Source: Sphingomonas sp. NFR15 | GTDB taxonomy: Bacteria; Pseudomonadota; Alphaproteobacteria; Sphingomonadales; Sphingomonadaceae | Assembly (NCBI RefSeq): GCF_900103265.1 | Contig: NZ_FMWX01000003.1 | Location: 372,001 to 436,000 of the forward strand | Length of the DNA: 64,000 bases | Direction of reading: 5' to 3' | Shown: in pieces, positions 43,123 to 52,910 of the stretch | Layout of the letters: each line of letters opens with the position of its first letter | Position numbering within the stretch: position 1 is the stretch's first letter | Program-made: the position numbers and the translations under genes | The notes under the pieces: generated by a model | What the model was told of the DNA's origin: nothing | Database searches by the model: none | The model's input: the letters and a program-made list of their open reading frames with translations, nothing else

Positions 43123-43200
43123 CGGCCCTCCTATGTCGAAGGCCGGGCCGTCCCGGACTGATCCCCCGTGCGGGTCGAGGGCGTGGCCCCGTCCCCGGCT
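43123..43200 (-). promoter_or_regulatory. Candidate guanidine-II (mini-ykkC) riboswitch in the sugE leader
   Basis: On the minus strand, positions 43156-43143 form a perfect hairpin CCGGG-ACGG-CCCGG with an ACGR tetraloop, the diagnostic element of guanidine-II riboswitches, about ten bases before the AGGAGG of sugE. The class needs two such hairpins. A second ACGG (43192-43189) lies about 35 bases upstream in GGGGACGG, but its flanks do not pair well. So one half is convincing, the other is not. Confidence 0.4.
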
Positions 43201-43227
43201 CTTAGGCGGCGCGCTTCCGGGAAGCAA

Positions 43228-44913
43228 TCATTGCGCTTTGCCGTAGCGGGCGATCAGCGCGCGCACCACGCCGTTGGTCCAGCCGAACCCGTCCTGGAGC
43301 GGATATTCGCCGCCGCCGCCGGGGCGCGCCTGCTCGACATCGTATTTCTCGAGCATCCGCCCGCTCGCGCGATATTCGTGGAGCACGGTGGCGAGGAAGC
43401 GTTGCGCGAGTTCGCGCGCGGCGGCCTCGTGCCCGGTGCGGTTCAGCCCCTCGATCGCGATCCACTGCAGCGGCGGCCAGCCGTTGGGCGTATCCCATTG
43501 CTCGCCCGTGCGCGCGAGCGTGGTGCGAAGCCCGCCCGGCGCGACCAGCGAATCGGCGATCGTCGCCGCCACCAGGTCGGCCCGGTCGGAAGCGGCAAGC
43601 CCGGTGAACAGCGGATAGGCGGTCGCGGCGGTCAGGCCGCGCCGCAGCGCTTTCCTGGCGATGTCCCAGTCGCCGTAGCGGCCGCCCTTGTCGTCCCACA
43701 GCCAGGTCTCGACCGCCTTCTTGCGCGCAGCCGCGAGCGCGTCATAGCGGGTCGCGCACGCCGCGTCGGCGGCGGCGCGGCATTGCTCGGCGATCGCGTT
43801 TTCCATGCCGTAGAGCAGGCTGTTGAGATCGACCGGCACGACATTGGTAGTGTCGATGGTCGCGAGCGTCTTGCCGTCGGCGAACCAGCGCGAGCTGAAA
43901 TCCCAGCCGCTTTCCGCCGCCGCGCGCAGGTCGCGGTAGAGCGGTCCGGCGTCGCGCTTGGTCCGGGCCTGGAGCGCGACGTCCTCGCGCCACGATTCCT
44001 CGCGCGGGCGGTCGGCATGGCTGTAATAGCGGTTGAGCGTGCTGCCGTCGGGCATGGTCACGACGCGCTCGGGCTGCATCCAGAAATCATGCTCGCGCCT
44101 GAGCGCCGCCAGCCGCCGCGCCTCCAGCGCGGGATCATTCGCGTCCGACAGGCCGATCATCAGATACAGCATCGGCGGCTGCGAGCGCTCGACATAATAG
44201 GTGCGCGTGCCGTTGGGGACATGCCCGTAGCGCTCGACCAGCGACACGAAGTCGGCGAGCATCGACTCGACCAGATCGCCGCGCCCGTCGGCCTTGAGCC
44301 CGAGCATGGTGAAATAGCTGTCCCAATAATACATTTCGCGGAACCGCCCGCCGGGAACGACATAAGGCTCAGGCAGCGCGAGTGCCGATCCGCCCGGCGT
44401 CGCCACCACGGGCGGGCGCGTGAGATGCGGCCACAGCGCGGCGATATGATCCTGCACCGGCGGGCGCGCCGCGTTCGCGGCGGGGGCCGGCGCGACCATC
44501 GGCACCGAGAAGTTGCGCTGGACGAAGGCGTGGAGTTGATCGGGCGTCTCGGGGTGGGTCGCGCACCAATCGGCGACGATCGCGGGGTGGGCGCGCAGCG
44601 GGGTCGCGTCGGCGAAACTCTTGCTGTCGGGAAATAGCCGCGCCTGCTGCACGCTGGTGAAGATCGGGCCGTAGAGATCGAGAGGGGTGGGCACCGCGCC
44701 CGCGACAGGTGTCGCAGGGGGGATGCACGATGCGACTTCGGGCGCCGCTTCGGCCGGTGGCGCGACATGGTGGCGCGGGCGGCGCGCCCTGCGATGCTTT
44801 TTCGCAACCTTCGACTTAACCGTCTTGTGCGTGGCCGCCCGTTGCGGCGCGGCGGCATCCGCGACCGAGCCGCCCACCAGCGCCAGCAACGCCGCCGCCC
44901 AGATCGCCTTCAT
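43228..44913 (-). CDS. treA: Periplasmic trehalase
   Basis: The protein has 561 residues and is a GH37 enzyme that splits trehalose into two glucose units. A signal peptide (about 1-22) is followed by a basic, low-complexity segment. Both family signatures are present: PGGRFREMYYWDSYF (signature 1) and QWDTPNGWPPLQW (signature 2). ATG 44913 is taken as start; a TTG at 44922 is less likely. Divergence from neighbouring genes suggests its own promoter. Confidence 0.94.
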   Translation of the reverse strand: MKAIWAAALLALVGGSVADAAAPQRAATHKTVKSKVAKKHRRARRPRHHVAPPAEAAPEVASCIPPATPVAGAVPTPLDLYGPIFTSVQQARLFPDSKSFADATPLRAHPAIVADWCATHPETPDQLHAFVQRNFSVPMVAPAPAANAARPPVQDHIAALWPHLTRPPVVATPGGSALALPEPYVVPGGRFREMYYWDSYFTMLGLKADGRGDLVESMLADFVSLVERYGHVPNGTRTYYVERSQPPMLYLMIGLSDANDPALEARRLAALRREHDFWMQPERVVTMPDGSTLNRYYSHADRPREESWREDVALQARTKRDAGPLYRDLRAAAESGWDFSSRWFADGKTLATIDTTNVVPVDLNSLLYGMENAIAEQCRAAADAACATRYDALAAARKKAVETWLWDDKGGRYGDWDIARKALRRGLTAATAYPLFTGLAASDRADLVAATIADSLVAPGGLRTTLARTGEQWDTPNGWPPLQWIAIEGLNRTGHEAAARELAQRFLATVLHEYRASGRMLEKYDVEQARPGGGGEYPLQDGFGWTNGVVRALIARYGKAQ

Positions 44914-44950
44914 CACCTGCAACGATTTCCCCTTCCGAAGTTTGGCCGCC

Positions 44951-45955
44951 TCAGCCGCCGACGGTCTGCTCTATCACGCCGAAGATCGGGTGGTGACGGT
45001 CATCTTCGGCCCAGATGCGGACCGTGTCGCCGCGCTTGAGGAACGGCGTGGTCGCCGCGCCGCTCAAGATCGTCTCGACGCTGCGCTGCTCGGCGATGCA
45101 GGCATAGCCGACACCGCCCTCGGCGACCGGTGCGCCCGGTCCACCCCCGGCATCGCGGTTCGAGACCGTGCCCGAGCCGATGATCGTCCCCGCCCCGAGC
45201 GCGCGCGTCCTGGCGGCATGCGCGATCAGCGTGCCGAAATCGAAGGTCATGTCCTCGCCGGCTTCGACCCGGCCGAGCGGCGCGCCGTTCAGATCGACGT
45301 TGAGCTTGCGGTGCAATTTGCCCTCCCGCCACCAGTCGCCGAGCGAGTCCGGGGTGACGAACACCGGCGACAGTGCGCTCGCCGGCTTGGACTGAAAGAA
45401 GCCGAAGCCCTTGGCGAGTTCACCGGGAATCAGCGCCCGCAGCGACACATCGTTGGCGAGGCCGACCAGCCGGATGCTCGCCAGCGCCTCCTCGCGGCTC
45501 GCGCCCGCGGCTACGTCGCCCGTCACCACCACCACTTCGGCTTCGAGATCGCAATCCCAGCTTTCGTCGGCGAGCGGGATCGGGTCACGCGGCGCGAGGA
45601 AGCCGTCCGAGCCGCCCTGATACAGCAACGGATCGTGCCAAAAGCTCTCGGGCAGCTCGGCGCCGCGCGCGCGCCGCACCAGCGCGACATGGTTCACATA
45701 GGCCGAACCATCGGCCCACTGATAGGCGCGGGGCAGGGGGGCGGCGGCGGCATGTTCGTGGAAGCGCCGCATCGGGATCATCTCATGGTCGAGATCGGTG
45801 GCGAGGTTCTGCAGGTCGGGCAGAAACCGCTCCCAATCGTCGAGCGCCGCTTGCAGCGTCGGCACGATATGGCCGGCATCGGCGCACCAGGCGAGATCGC
45901 TCGAGACGACGACGAGGCGGCCGTCGCGGCCCCCTTTGAGGCTGGCCAATTTCAT
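44951..45955 (-). CDS. Fumarylacetoacetate hydrolase family protein
   Basis: The protein has 334 residues. The metal-binding glutamates lie in WDCDLEAEVVVVTG, and the lysine/serine region GTIIGSGTVSNRDAGGG and FDFGTLIAHAART follow. This is the FAH superfamily long form, as in fumarylacetoacetase-like enzymes of tyrosine degradation, but no adjacent hmgA or maiA supports that pathway here, so the substrate remains open. Confidence 0.88.
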   Translation of the reverse strand: MKLASLKGGRDGRLVVVSSDLAWCADAGHIVPTLQAALDDWERFLPDLQNLATDLDHEMIPMRRFHEHAAAAPLPRAYQWADGSAYVNHVALVRRARGAELPESFWHDPLLYQGGSDGFLAPRDPIPLADESWDCDLEAEVVVVTGDVAAGASREEALASIRLVGLANDVSLRALIPGELAKGFGFFQSKPASALSPVFVTPDSLGDWWREGKLHRKLNVDLNGAPLGRVEAGEDMTFDFGTLIAHAARTRALGAGTIIGSGTVSNRDAGGGPGAPVAEGGVGYACIAEQRSVETILSGAATTPFLKRGDTVRIWAEDDRHHPIFGVIEQTVGG

Positions 45956-46051
45956 GCGCGCTCTCCTGTCTGTTTTCGGGCGATGAGCATAGCCCGCCCG
46001 GCGTGGGTGTCGAGCCGGCTTGAGTCATGCCGTACTTCCGAACGGCTGGTG

Positions 46052-48169
46052 TTACGCGACACCCCCCGCCAGCGCGGCGAGCAGCAGCAGCGCGACGATG
46101 TTGGTGATCTTGATCATCGGGTTGACCGCGGGGCCGGCGGTGTCCTTGTACGGATCGCCGACCGTGTCGCCGGTCACCGCCGCCTTGTGCGCCTCGCTGC
46201 CCTTGCCGCCGTGGTTGCCGTCCTCGATGAACTTCTTGGCGTTGTCCCACGCGCCGCCGCCGCTCGTCATCGAGATCGCGACGAACAGCCCCGAGACGAT
46301 CACCCCGAGCAGCATGGCGCCGAGCGCGGCGAAGCCGGACGCTTGCCCGGCGACCAGCGTGACGAGGAAATAGACCGCGATCGGGCTGAGCACCGGCAGC
46401 AGCGAAGGCACGATCATCTCGCGGATCGCGGCGCGGGTGACGAGATCGACGGTGCGCGCGTAATTGGGGCGGCTCGTCCCGGCCATGATGCCCGCGTTGG
46501 TGCGGAACTGTTCGCGCACCTCCTCGACCACCGCGCCCGCCGCGCGGCCGACTGCGGTCATCCCCATCGCGCCGAAAAGATACGGCAGCAGCGCACCGAG
46601 CAGCAGTCCGACGATCACATACGGGTTGGACAAGGTGAAATCGACGGTAAGCCCGGTGAAATACTCGCGCAGATCATTCGTATAGGCGCCGAACAGCACG
46701 AGCGCGGCGAGCGCGGCCGAGCCGATCGCATAGCCCTTGGTCACCGCCTTGGTGGTGTTGCCGACCGCATCGAGCGCATCGGTGCGCTGACGCACGTCGT
46801 CGGGCAGCCCCGCCATTTCGGCAATGCCGCCGGCATTGTCGGTGACCGGGCCATAAGCGTCGAGCGCCACCACCATCCCGGCCTGCGCGAGCATTGCGGT
46901 CGCCGCGAAGGCGATGCCGATCACCCCGGCGAGCTGATAGGCGGCGATCACCGCGACGACGATCACGATCGTCGGCATCGCGGTCGATTCGAGGCTGACG
47001 GCGAGCCCCTGGATGACGTTGGTGCCGTGGCCGGTTTCGGACGCCTTGGCGATGCTGCGCACCGGGCGATACTGCGTGCCGGTGTAATATTCGGTGATCC
47101 ACACCAGCAGCCCGGTGACGGCGAGGCCGATCATCATCGACCAGAACAGGCTCATGCCGGTCACCCCGCCGGTCGCATCGGGATCGAGGAAGCCGTTCGC
47201 GCCGATCGGTGCGGCGAGATCGCCGAGCGTCCAGCGTGTCGCGAGATAGATCGCGGGTACCGACAGCAGCGCCGAGGTCCAGAACCCCTTGTAGAGCGCG
47301 CCCATGATCGTGCCCTTGCCGAGCCGAACCGCGAACGTGCCGAGAATCGACGTGACGATGCACACTCCGCCGACGATCAGCGGCAAGGTCATCAGTTCGA
47401 GCAGCCGGTCGGCGCTGCGGAAGGCGAGCGCGATCGAGATCATCGTCACGCCCAGCGTCACGACATAGGTTTCGAACAGATCGGCGGCCATGCCGGCGCA
47501 ATCGCCGACATTGTCGCCGACGTTATCGGCGATCACCGCCGGGTTGCGCGGATCGTCCTCGGGGATGCCCGCCTCGACCTTGCCGACCAGATCGGCGCCG
47601 ACGTCGGCGGCCTTGGTGAAGATGCCGCCGCCCAGCCGCGCGAAGATCGAGATCAGCGACGCGCCGAACGCCAGCGCGGTCAGCGCCTCGACGATGATGC
47701 GGTCGGCGGGCGCGTGATGCGCGACCGCGACGAGATACCAGAAGAAGCCCGAGATCGCGAGCAGTCCGAGCCCGGCCACCAGCATACCGGTGACCGCGCC
47801 CGAGCGGAAGGCGAGGGTAAGGCCACCTTGCAGCGAGGTGCGCGCCGCCTCCGCCGTGCGGACGTTCGCGCGCACCGAGATGTTCATACCGACATAGCCC
47901 GCCACACCCGACAGCACCGCGCCGATCAGAAAACCGATCGTCGAGACGATGCCGAGCGAGACCGCGAGGATGATCGCGACGACCAGGCCAACGACGGCGA
48001 TGGTGCGATATTGCCGCCCCAGATAGGCTTTCGCGCCCTCCTGAATGGCGGCGGCGATATCCTGCATCTTGTCGTTGCCGGGCGGTGCGCGCAGCACCTG
48101 CGCGCTGGTGAGGACGCCGTAAGCGACGGCGATCAGGCCACAGATGATGGCAGCATAGACGATCGTCAT
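46052..48169 (-). CDS. hppA: Membrane-bound proton-pumping pyrophosphatase, K+-insensitive type
   Basis: The protein has 705 residues with about 16 membrane helices. The pyrophosphate site is intact: [18 protein letters not shown] followed by [13 protein letters not shown]. The GNTTKA motif near residue 470 has lysine where K+-dependent enzymes have alanine, which marks the K+-independent proton-pumping class. It converts pyrophosphate energy into proton motive force. Start 48169 gives the standard N-terminus. It is next to thiL on the same strand (105-bp gap). Confidence 0.97.
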   Translation of the reverse strand: MTIVYAAIICGLIAVAYGVLTSAQVLRAPPGNDKMQDIAAAIQEGAKAYLGRQYRTIAVVGLVVAIILAVSLGIVSTIGFLIGAVLSGVAGYVGMNISVRANVRTAEAARTSLQGGLTLAFRSGAVTGMLVAGLGLLAISGFFWYLVAVAHHAPADRIIVEALTALAFGASLISIFARLGGGIFTKAADVGADLVGKVEAGIPEDDPRNPAVIADNVGDNVGDCAGMAADLFETYVVTLGVTMISIALAFRSADRLLELMTLPLIVGGVCIVTSILGTFAVRLGKGTIMGALYKGFWTSALLSVPAIYLATRWTLGDLAAPIGANGFLDPDATGGVTGMSLFWSMMIGLAVTGLLVWITEYYTGTQYRPVRSIAKASETGHGTNVIQGLAVSLESTAMPTIVIVVAVIAAYQLAGVIGIAFAATAMLAQAGMVVALDAYGPVTDNAGGIAEMAGLPDDVRQRTDALDAVGNTTKAVTKGYAIGSAALAALVLFGAYTNDLREYFTGLTVDFTLSNPYVIVGLLLGALLPYLFGAMGMTAVGRAAGAVVEEVREQFRTNAGIMAGTSRPNYARTVDLVTRAAIREMIVPSLLPVLSPIAVYFLVTLVAGQASGFAALGAMLLGVIVSGLFVAISMTSGGGAWDNAKKFIEDGNHGGKGSEAHKAAVTGDTVGDPYKDTAGPAVNPMIKITNIVALLLLAALAGGVA

Positions 48170-48274
48170 GCGTATCCTTCCCCTAATGTCGGGGGCGGAT
48201 GGTCGGCTGCGTGGCCGCCTCCGTCCTCTAAGCCGTCAAGGTATAGGGGCGTATGGGGCGTTGGCAACCGGGGA

Positions 48275-49207
48275 CTATCGCCCGTGCAGATACCCCAGTC
48301 GCGCCGGCAAGGGCACCGTCGCGCCGCCATCGACCAGCGTCAGGCCCGCGCCTGCGGCGAACCGCCCGACGGCGGTCGCCGCCACCGGTGGTGGCGGGCC
48401 GGGCGGCAGCGCGAACAGCAGTTCGTAATCGTCGCCCGCGATCGCGGCGGCGAGTCGCGCGCCGCGATCGTCCCCGCGCGCGCGCAGCGCGTCGGACAAC
48501 GGAACGGCGGCGAGATCGATCTCCACCGCCAGCCCGCTCGCCGCCGCGAGTCGCTCGGCGTCGATCAGCAGGCCGTCGGACACGTCCATCATCGCATGCA
48601 CGAGCGACGCCAGCGCGCGGCCTTCGGCAAGGCGCGGTTGCGGGCGGCGATAGGCGGCGAGCAACGCCGCCGCGCCAGGCTCGCCGCGCGCGATGGCGAG
48701 TCCGGCGCCGGCATCGCCGATCGTGCCGGTCACATAGAGCATGTCGCCAGCTTGCGCGCCACCGCGTCCGGGCACCACCAAGCCGCCGGCGCCGAGCGCG
48801 GTCAGGCCGAGCACGCGCGCGTCCCCGGGCGGCTGCGCGACGGTATCGCCGCCGAGCAGGGGGACGGCGAATGCCGCCAATGCCGCGCCGAGCCCCGCGA
48901 CGAACGCCGCGTCCCATGCCGCGTCCCCCGTCAGCCCGTATCCCATCAACACGCCGACCGGGCTTGCGCCCTTGGCGGCGAGATCGGACAGGTTCACGGC
49001 GAGCAGCTTCCACGCCACATCCGCAGGCGGATCGGTGGGCAGAAAATGAACACCCTCGACCAGCATGTCGTGGGTCAGCACCAGCGACTCGGCCGAGGGC
49101 ATCGGCAGCACGGCGGCATCGTCGGTGAGCCGGCGTGCCGCCGGATCGCGGGCAATCGCCCGCAACGCATCGATGAAACCGCGTTCGCCAGCGGGATCGC
49201 TCGTCAT
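48275..49207 (-). CDS. thiL: Thiamine-monophosphate kinase
   Basis: The protein has 310 residues. It phosphorylates thiamine monophosphate to the active diphosphate. Metal- and ATP-binding blocks are LTDDAAVLP, LTHDMLVEGVHF, KLLAVNLSDLAAKGASP, LGGDTV and MMDVSDGLLIDAERLA, in the normal PurM-like order. nusB, often beside thiL in alphaproteobacteria, is not next to it; a thioredoxin-like gene lies upstream. Confidence 0.95.
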   Translation of the reverse strand: MTSDPAGERGFIDALRAIARDPAARRLTDDAAVLPMPSAESLVLTHDMLVEGVHFLPTDPPADVAWKLLAVNLSDLAAKGASPVGVLMGYGLTGDAAWDAAFVAGLGAALAAFAVPLLGGDTVAQPPGDARVLGLTALGAGGLVVPGRGGAQAGDMLYVTGTIGDAGAGLAIARGEPGAAALLAAYRRPQPRLAEGRALASLVHAMMDVSDGLLIDAERLAAASGLAVEIDLAAVPLSDALRARGDDRGARLAAAIAGDDYELLFALPPGPPPPVAATAVGRFAAGAGLTLVDGGATVPLPARLGYLHGR

Positions 49208-49262
49208 CTCGCCCGGCCCCGTGCGCGCACGACCGCGTGAAGCACCGTTCTACGCTGCGGGA

Positions 49263-49769
49263 TTATCGCGCCCATCCGGCGAGCCAGTCGGCCAGCCCTT
49301 GCGGGGTCATCGAGCGCGCATCGGCGAGCGCGGCGGTGCGGCCGGTGTTCAGCAACGCATCCGTCCTGGGATCGACGATCAGCACGCTCGGCACACCCTT
49401 GAGGCGTTCGGTGATCCCATAATGCGCGGGGATGTCGAGGTTCTTGTCGAATCGACCGACATCGACCTCGACGATCTCATATCGGCGGGCGAGCCATGTC
49501 TTGAGTGTCGGCACGTCCATCGTCCCGGCGAGAATGCGGCAATCGAGGCACCAATTGCCGCCGAGGTCGATCAGCAGCAGCTTGTGGCTGGCCTTGGCGC
49601 GCGCTTTGGCAGCGGCGACGACGGCCTTGGCGTCGGCCTGCTCATCGTACGGGAGCGGCAGCGGCTTGGCGAGCTGTTCGAAGCTCGTGATCGGCATATG
49701 CGGTGCCGGCGCGGCGAATGCCGGGCCGGCGAGCAGAAGGGCTGAGGCGATGAGCGTGCGAAAGGCCAT
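49263..49769 (-). CDS. Periplasmic thioredoxin-fold protein
   Basis: The protein has 168 residues. A signal peptide (about 1-19, ending FAA) precedes a thioredoxin domain with the redox motif GNWCLDCR and cis-proline region GVPSVLIVDP. The WCLDC pair differs from the WCGPC of thioredoxin and resembles the thioredoxin_7/DUF255-like secreted group. It probably acts on disulphides in the periplasm. AAGGAA lies six bases before ATG 49769. Confidence 0.85.
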   Translation of the reverse strand: MAFRTLIASALLLAGPAFAAPAPHMPITSFEQLAKPLPLPYDEQADAKAVVAAAKARAKASHKLLLIDLGGNWCLDCRILAGTMDVPTLKTWLARRYEIVEVDVGRFDKNLDIPAHYGITERLKGVPSVLIVDPRTDALLNTGRTAALADARSMTPQGLADWLAGWAR

Positions 49770-49825
49770 GGCAATTCCTTGAAATCCCATGCAGCATATC
49801 GGAATTAAGGCCCGCGCCAAGCCAC

Positions 49826-49858
49826 AAAAAACCCGGCGCGCCGCGAGGCGCGCCGGGT
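49826..49858 (-). terminator. Intrinsic terminator of the cold-shock gene
   Basis: On the minus strand a perfect 12-bp stem (ACCCGGCGCGCC / GGCGCGCCGGGT) with a four-base loop is followed by a run of six T residues, 26 bases after the cold-shock gene stop. A short CTTT also follows on the other strand, so it may act weakly in both directions. Confidence 0.88.
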
Positions 49859-49883
49859 CTTTGTCATCGCGAAACCGAAAAGG

Positions 49884-50672
49884 TCAGGCGATCGAGGTGA
49901 GGTTCACCGCCGCATACTTGCCGCGACGATCGACTTCGAGTTCGAACTCAAGCCGGTCGCCCTCGTTGAGCGTCGACATGCCGCCGCGCTCCACCGCCGA
50001 GATGTGGACAAAGGCGTCGGGCTGGCCGTCATCGCGCTGAATGAAGCCGAAGCCCTTCATCGCGTTGAAGAACTTGACCGTTCCAGTCGACTTCTCACCG
50101 GTCAACTGACGCTGCGGGCCACCGGCGCCGCGCGCGCCGCCCGGCGCCGCGTCCCGATCACGCGGCGGGCCGCGGTCGGTGACGGGGAGGGGCTCGCCTT
50201 CGATCTTGAGATCGGTCGCCGAGATACGGCCGCCACGATCGACGAGGGTGAAACCGAGCGGCTGGCCTTCCGCCAGGCCGGTCAGACCCGCCTGCTCGAC
50301 CGCCGAGATGTGAACGAACACATCCTCGCCACCGTCGTCGCGCACGACGAAGCCGAAGCCCTTCTGGCCGTTGAAAAACTTTACGACGCCCGTGCCTTCG
50401 CCGACGACCTGCGGGGGCATGCCGCGGCCACCGCCACCACCGCCGCCGAAGCCGCCACCACCGCCGCCGAAGCCGCCACCGCCGCTGCGGAAGCCGCCAC
50501 CGCCGCCACCGCCGAAGCGATCACCGCCGCCGCCGAACCGATCGCCGCCGCCGCCGAAGCGGTCGCCGCCGCCAAAGCTGCTGCCGCCGCCGAAATCATC
50601 GCCGCCGAAACCATCGCGCTTATCGCGTCCGCGCCCGCCACGATCTCCGCGGCGTCCTTTATCGAAACTCAT
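49884..50672 (-). CDS. Double cold-shock-domain protein with glycine-rich N-terminus
   Basis: The protein has 262 residues. A basic RGG-type start (residues 1-20) is followed by a Gly-rich tract (21-83) of repeated DRFGGGG units, then cold-shock domain 1 (about 93-157; KGFGFVVRDDG, DVFVHIS), a basic linker and cold-shock domain 2 (about 195-262; KGFGFIQRDDG, AFVHIS). Double-CSD proteins are usual in alphaproteobacteria; the long Gly-rich arm is not and recalls RNA-chaperone proteins that phase separate. Start 50672 gives the intact MSFDKGRRGDRGG end. A possible 5' leader of about 100 bases precedes it. Confidence 0.92.
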   Translation of the reverse strand: MSFDKGRRGDRGGRGRDKRDGFGGDDFGGGSSFGGGDRFGGGGDRFGGGGDRFGGGGGGGFRSGGGGFGGGGGGFGGGGGGGRGMPPQVVGEGTGVVKFFNGQKGFGFVVRDDGGEDVFVHISAVEQAGLTGLAEGQPLGFTLVDRGGRISATDLKIEGEPLPVTDRGPPRDRDAAPGGARGAGGPQRQLTGEKSTGTVKFFNAMKGFGFIQRDDGQPDAFVHISAVERGGMSTLNEGDRLEFELEVDRRGKYAAVNLTSIA

Positions 50673-51020
50673 GCCCTGTTCGTCTTCCCGGCTCGTCCGA
50701 AATCACCATCTGAAAAACCGTGCGTCGGACGAGAACGCAGGTCTTCGGGCACCAACCAAGTGCGCCACCGACACTACCTACCCTAAAAAAAACCGCGCTG
50801 CGAACAAATTCGTCCAAATTGCGGCATGATGTGTTCGAGAAGGCTGAAACACTGTGGCGCGGACGGCACAGCGAGGGGCTTTTTGTCTTTTCGGCGATCG
50901 CACGGCTCAAGGCGATCGGTTCGGTCGAACGGGATATGTCGGGCGTGGCGTCGGCGGTGCGACTCCGCCTGGCGTGCGGCGGGCATTGAGGCGCGAGCAT
51001 ATCCCCGCTAGGGCCGGGCG
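50673..51020. promoter_or_regulatory. Divergent region upstream of the cold-shock gene and rnd
   Basis: These 348 bases hold no gene I can support. For the cold-shock gene (minus strand) a weak promoter is possible: TTGTTC at 50807-50802, 16 bases, then TAGGGT at 50785-50780, next to a run of eight T. It would give a leader of about 100 bases, long enough for cold-responsive folding. I see nothing specific for rnd. Confidence 0.35.
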
Positions 51021-51641
51021 ATGACCGTTCATCTCCACGAAGAAGACCTGCCCGAAGGCGTGTTCGCGCCCGGTGCCGACATCGCCGTCGATACCGAGAC
51101 AATGGGCCTCATCACGCCGCGCGACCGGCTTTGCGTGGTCCAGCTTTCCGATGGTGGCCCGGACGAGCATCTCGTCCGATTCTCGCCTGGCAGCGACTAT
51201 GCGGCGCCCAATCTGCGCGCGTTGCTCGCCGATCCGGCCCGCGTGAAGCTCTACCATTTCGGACGTTTCGATCTCGCCGCGATCCGCCATTATCTCGGCG
51301 TGACGGCGGCGCCGGTCTATTGCACCAAGATCGCCTCGCGGCTGGTGCGCACTTATACCGACCGTCATGGCCTCAAGGAGTTGGTGCGCGAACTGCTCGG
51401 CCAGGACATTTCCAAGGCGCAGCAATCGTCGGACTGGGGTGGACCGGTCCTGAGCGACGCGCAGAAGGATTACGCCGCCTCCGACGTGCGCTTCCTGCAC
51501 GCGCTGCGTGAGGAACTCGACCGCCGGCTCGCCCGTGAGGGCCGTACCGCGCTGGCGCAGGCGTGTTTCGATTTCCTCCCGTCCCGCGCCGAACTCGATC
51601 TCGCCGGCTGGCCCGAGATCGACATCTTCGCGCATATCTGA
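51021..51641 (+). CDS. rnd: Ribonuclease D
   Basis: The protein has 206 residues, short for RNase D: a DEDD 3'-5' exonuclease domain without the two HRDC domains. The DEDD residues are in IAVDTETMGL, YHFGRFDLAAI and QKDYAASDVRFL (Y-x3-D). This short form is common in alphaproteobacteria. It trims tRNA and other stable RNA 3' ends. It begins the rnd-lptC-lptA-lptB-rpoN run; the lptC start is eight bases beyond its stop. Confidence 0.92.
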   Translation: MTVHLHEEDLPEGVFAPGADIAVDTETMGLITPRDRLCVVQLSDGGPDEHLVRFSPGSDYAAPNLRALLADPARVKLYHFGRFDLAAIRHYLGVTAAPVYCTKIASRLVRTYTDRHGLKELVRELLGQDISKAQQSSDWGGPVLSDAQKDYAASDVRFLHALREELDRRLAREGRTALAQACFDFLPSRAELDLAGWPEIDIFAHI

Positions 51642-51648
51642 GGCGTCG

Positions 51649-52287
51649 ATGGCCGTTTCCGCTCTCCCCCCGCGAACCGCGCGCCAGGCCTGGGCAGCGC
51701 CGGGCGGCAGCCACGATCGTCTCATCACGATCCTGCGCTTCGTGCTGCCGATCGCGGTCGGGGTGCTGGCGGCATTCCTCGTGATGATGCCGCTGGCGAC
51801 GGGTGGCGAGGTCAGCTTCCTGCTCGACAAGAACAAGGTCGAGGTCGCCAAGGAGCGGCTGCGGCTGCAAAGCGCGCTGTATCGCGGCACCGACGGCAAG
51901 GGCCAGCCGTTCACGCTCACCGCGGGCTCCGCCGTGCAGAAGAGTTCGGCCGAACCGATCGTGCGAATCGACCAGCTCGCCGCGCGGCTGCAACTGAGCG
52001 ACGGGCCGGCGCGAATCGTCGCGCCGCAGGGCCGCTACGATATGGACAATCAGCGCGTGACCTTGGTCGGCCCGGTCAACGTCGTCGCCGCCGATGGATA
52101 CCGGCTCGATACGACCAATTCGACGATCGACCTCAAGACCCGCCAGATGCGGAGCGGCGGCGCGGTCACCGGCACCGTGCCGCAGGGCGCGTTCAGCGCC
52201 AAGCAGCTCAGCGCCGATCTCGAAAACCATATCGTGCGGCTCGATGGCAATGCCCGCTTGCGGATCGTTCCGCGAAAGACGAAGTAG
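51649..52287 (+). CDS. lptC: LPS export periplasmic component LptC
   Basis: The protein has 212 residues. One N-terminal helix (about residues 26-47) anchors a beta-jellyroll domain (RYDMDNQRVTLVGPVNVVAA and GAFSAKQLSADLENH). It joins LptB2FG to LptA in lipopolysaccharide transport. Sequence identity to E. coli LptC is low, but position directly before lptA and the fold signature are convincing. Confidence 0.88.
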   Translation: MAVSALPPRTARQAWAAPGGSHDRLITILRFVLPIAVGVLAAFLVMMPLATGGEVSFLLDKNKVEVAKERLRLQSALYRGTDGKGQPFTLTAGSAVQKSSAEPIVRIDQLAARLQLSDGPARIVAPQGRYDMDNQRVTLVGPVNVVAADGYRLDTTNSTIDLKTRQMRSGGAVTGTVPQGAFSAKQLSADLENHIVRLDGNARLRIVPRKTK

Positions 52288-52292
52288 CGCGC

Positions 52293-52775
52293 ATGCGCCT
52301 GCTCCTGTCTTCACTCCTTGCCCTCACGCTCGCCACGCCCGCGCTGGCGCAGCAACGGCACAATTCGGACGCGCCGATCGATTTCGGCGCGGACCATATC
52401 GAATTGCAGGACAAGGCCAACCGCGCGATCCTGACCGGAAACGTCTCGGTCAAGCAGGCCGAGATGACGCTCACCGCCGCGCGCATGACCGTCGCCTACA
52501 CCGGGCAGGTGGTCGATGGCTCGCCGCAGGTGTCGCGGCTCGATGCCGCCGGCAACGTCGTCGTCACGCGTCCCGACCAGACCGCGCGCAGCCAATATGC
52601 GATCTACGATCTCAACCAGCGCACGATCCTGATGATGGGCAACGTGACGCTGACCCAGGGCGGCAACGTGACGCACAGCCAGCGGCTCACGCTCAACCTC
52701 GCCGAGGCCCAGCCGCATGCGACGCTTGGTGGCGGGCGCGTGACCGGCACCTTCTCGGTGCCGAAGCGCAACTGA
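52293..52775 (+). CDS. lptA: LPS export periplasmic protein LptA
   Basis: The protein has 160 residues. A signal peptide (1-18, ending ALA) precedes the OstA-like domain: IDFGADHIELQDKANRAILT, GNVSVKQAEMTLTAARMTV. It forms the periplasmic bridge for LPS. It lies five bases after lptC and is read with it. Confidence 0.92.
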   Translation: MRLLLSSLLALTLATPALAQQRHNSDAPIDFGADHIELQDKANRAILTGNVSVKQAEMTLTAARMTVAYTGQVVDGSPQVSRLDAAGNVVVTRPDQTARSQYAIYDLNQRTILMMGNVTLTQGGNVTHSQRLTLNLAEAQPHATLGGGRVTGTFSVPKRN

Positions 52776-52910
52776 GTCGCCGGTTTCTCGCCGATATCGG
52801 CCCTGCCGCTTTCCTCACGGGCGCGAATGCGGCATGAATATGCACGAAGCCTGCCAAGCGCCGCACCGTTCCCGATGCGGTACCGCCATGATGCGAGCAC
52901 TGGACCAGAG

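Noticed and set aside
44687..49240. A 1517-codon open frame on the plus strand through trehalase, FAH, hppA and thiL
   Set aside because: It is antisense to four well-supported genes. Its translation is low-complexity (Arg, His, Asp, Gly) with no domain, as expected for an antisense frame in high-GC DNA.
50004..50786. A plus-strand frame opposite the cold-shock gene, very Ala-rich
   Set aside because: It mirrors the GGC-rich DNA of the Gly-rich arm; the minus-strand protein has two clear cold-shock domains.
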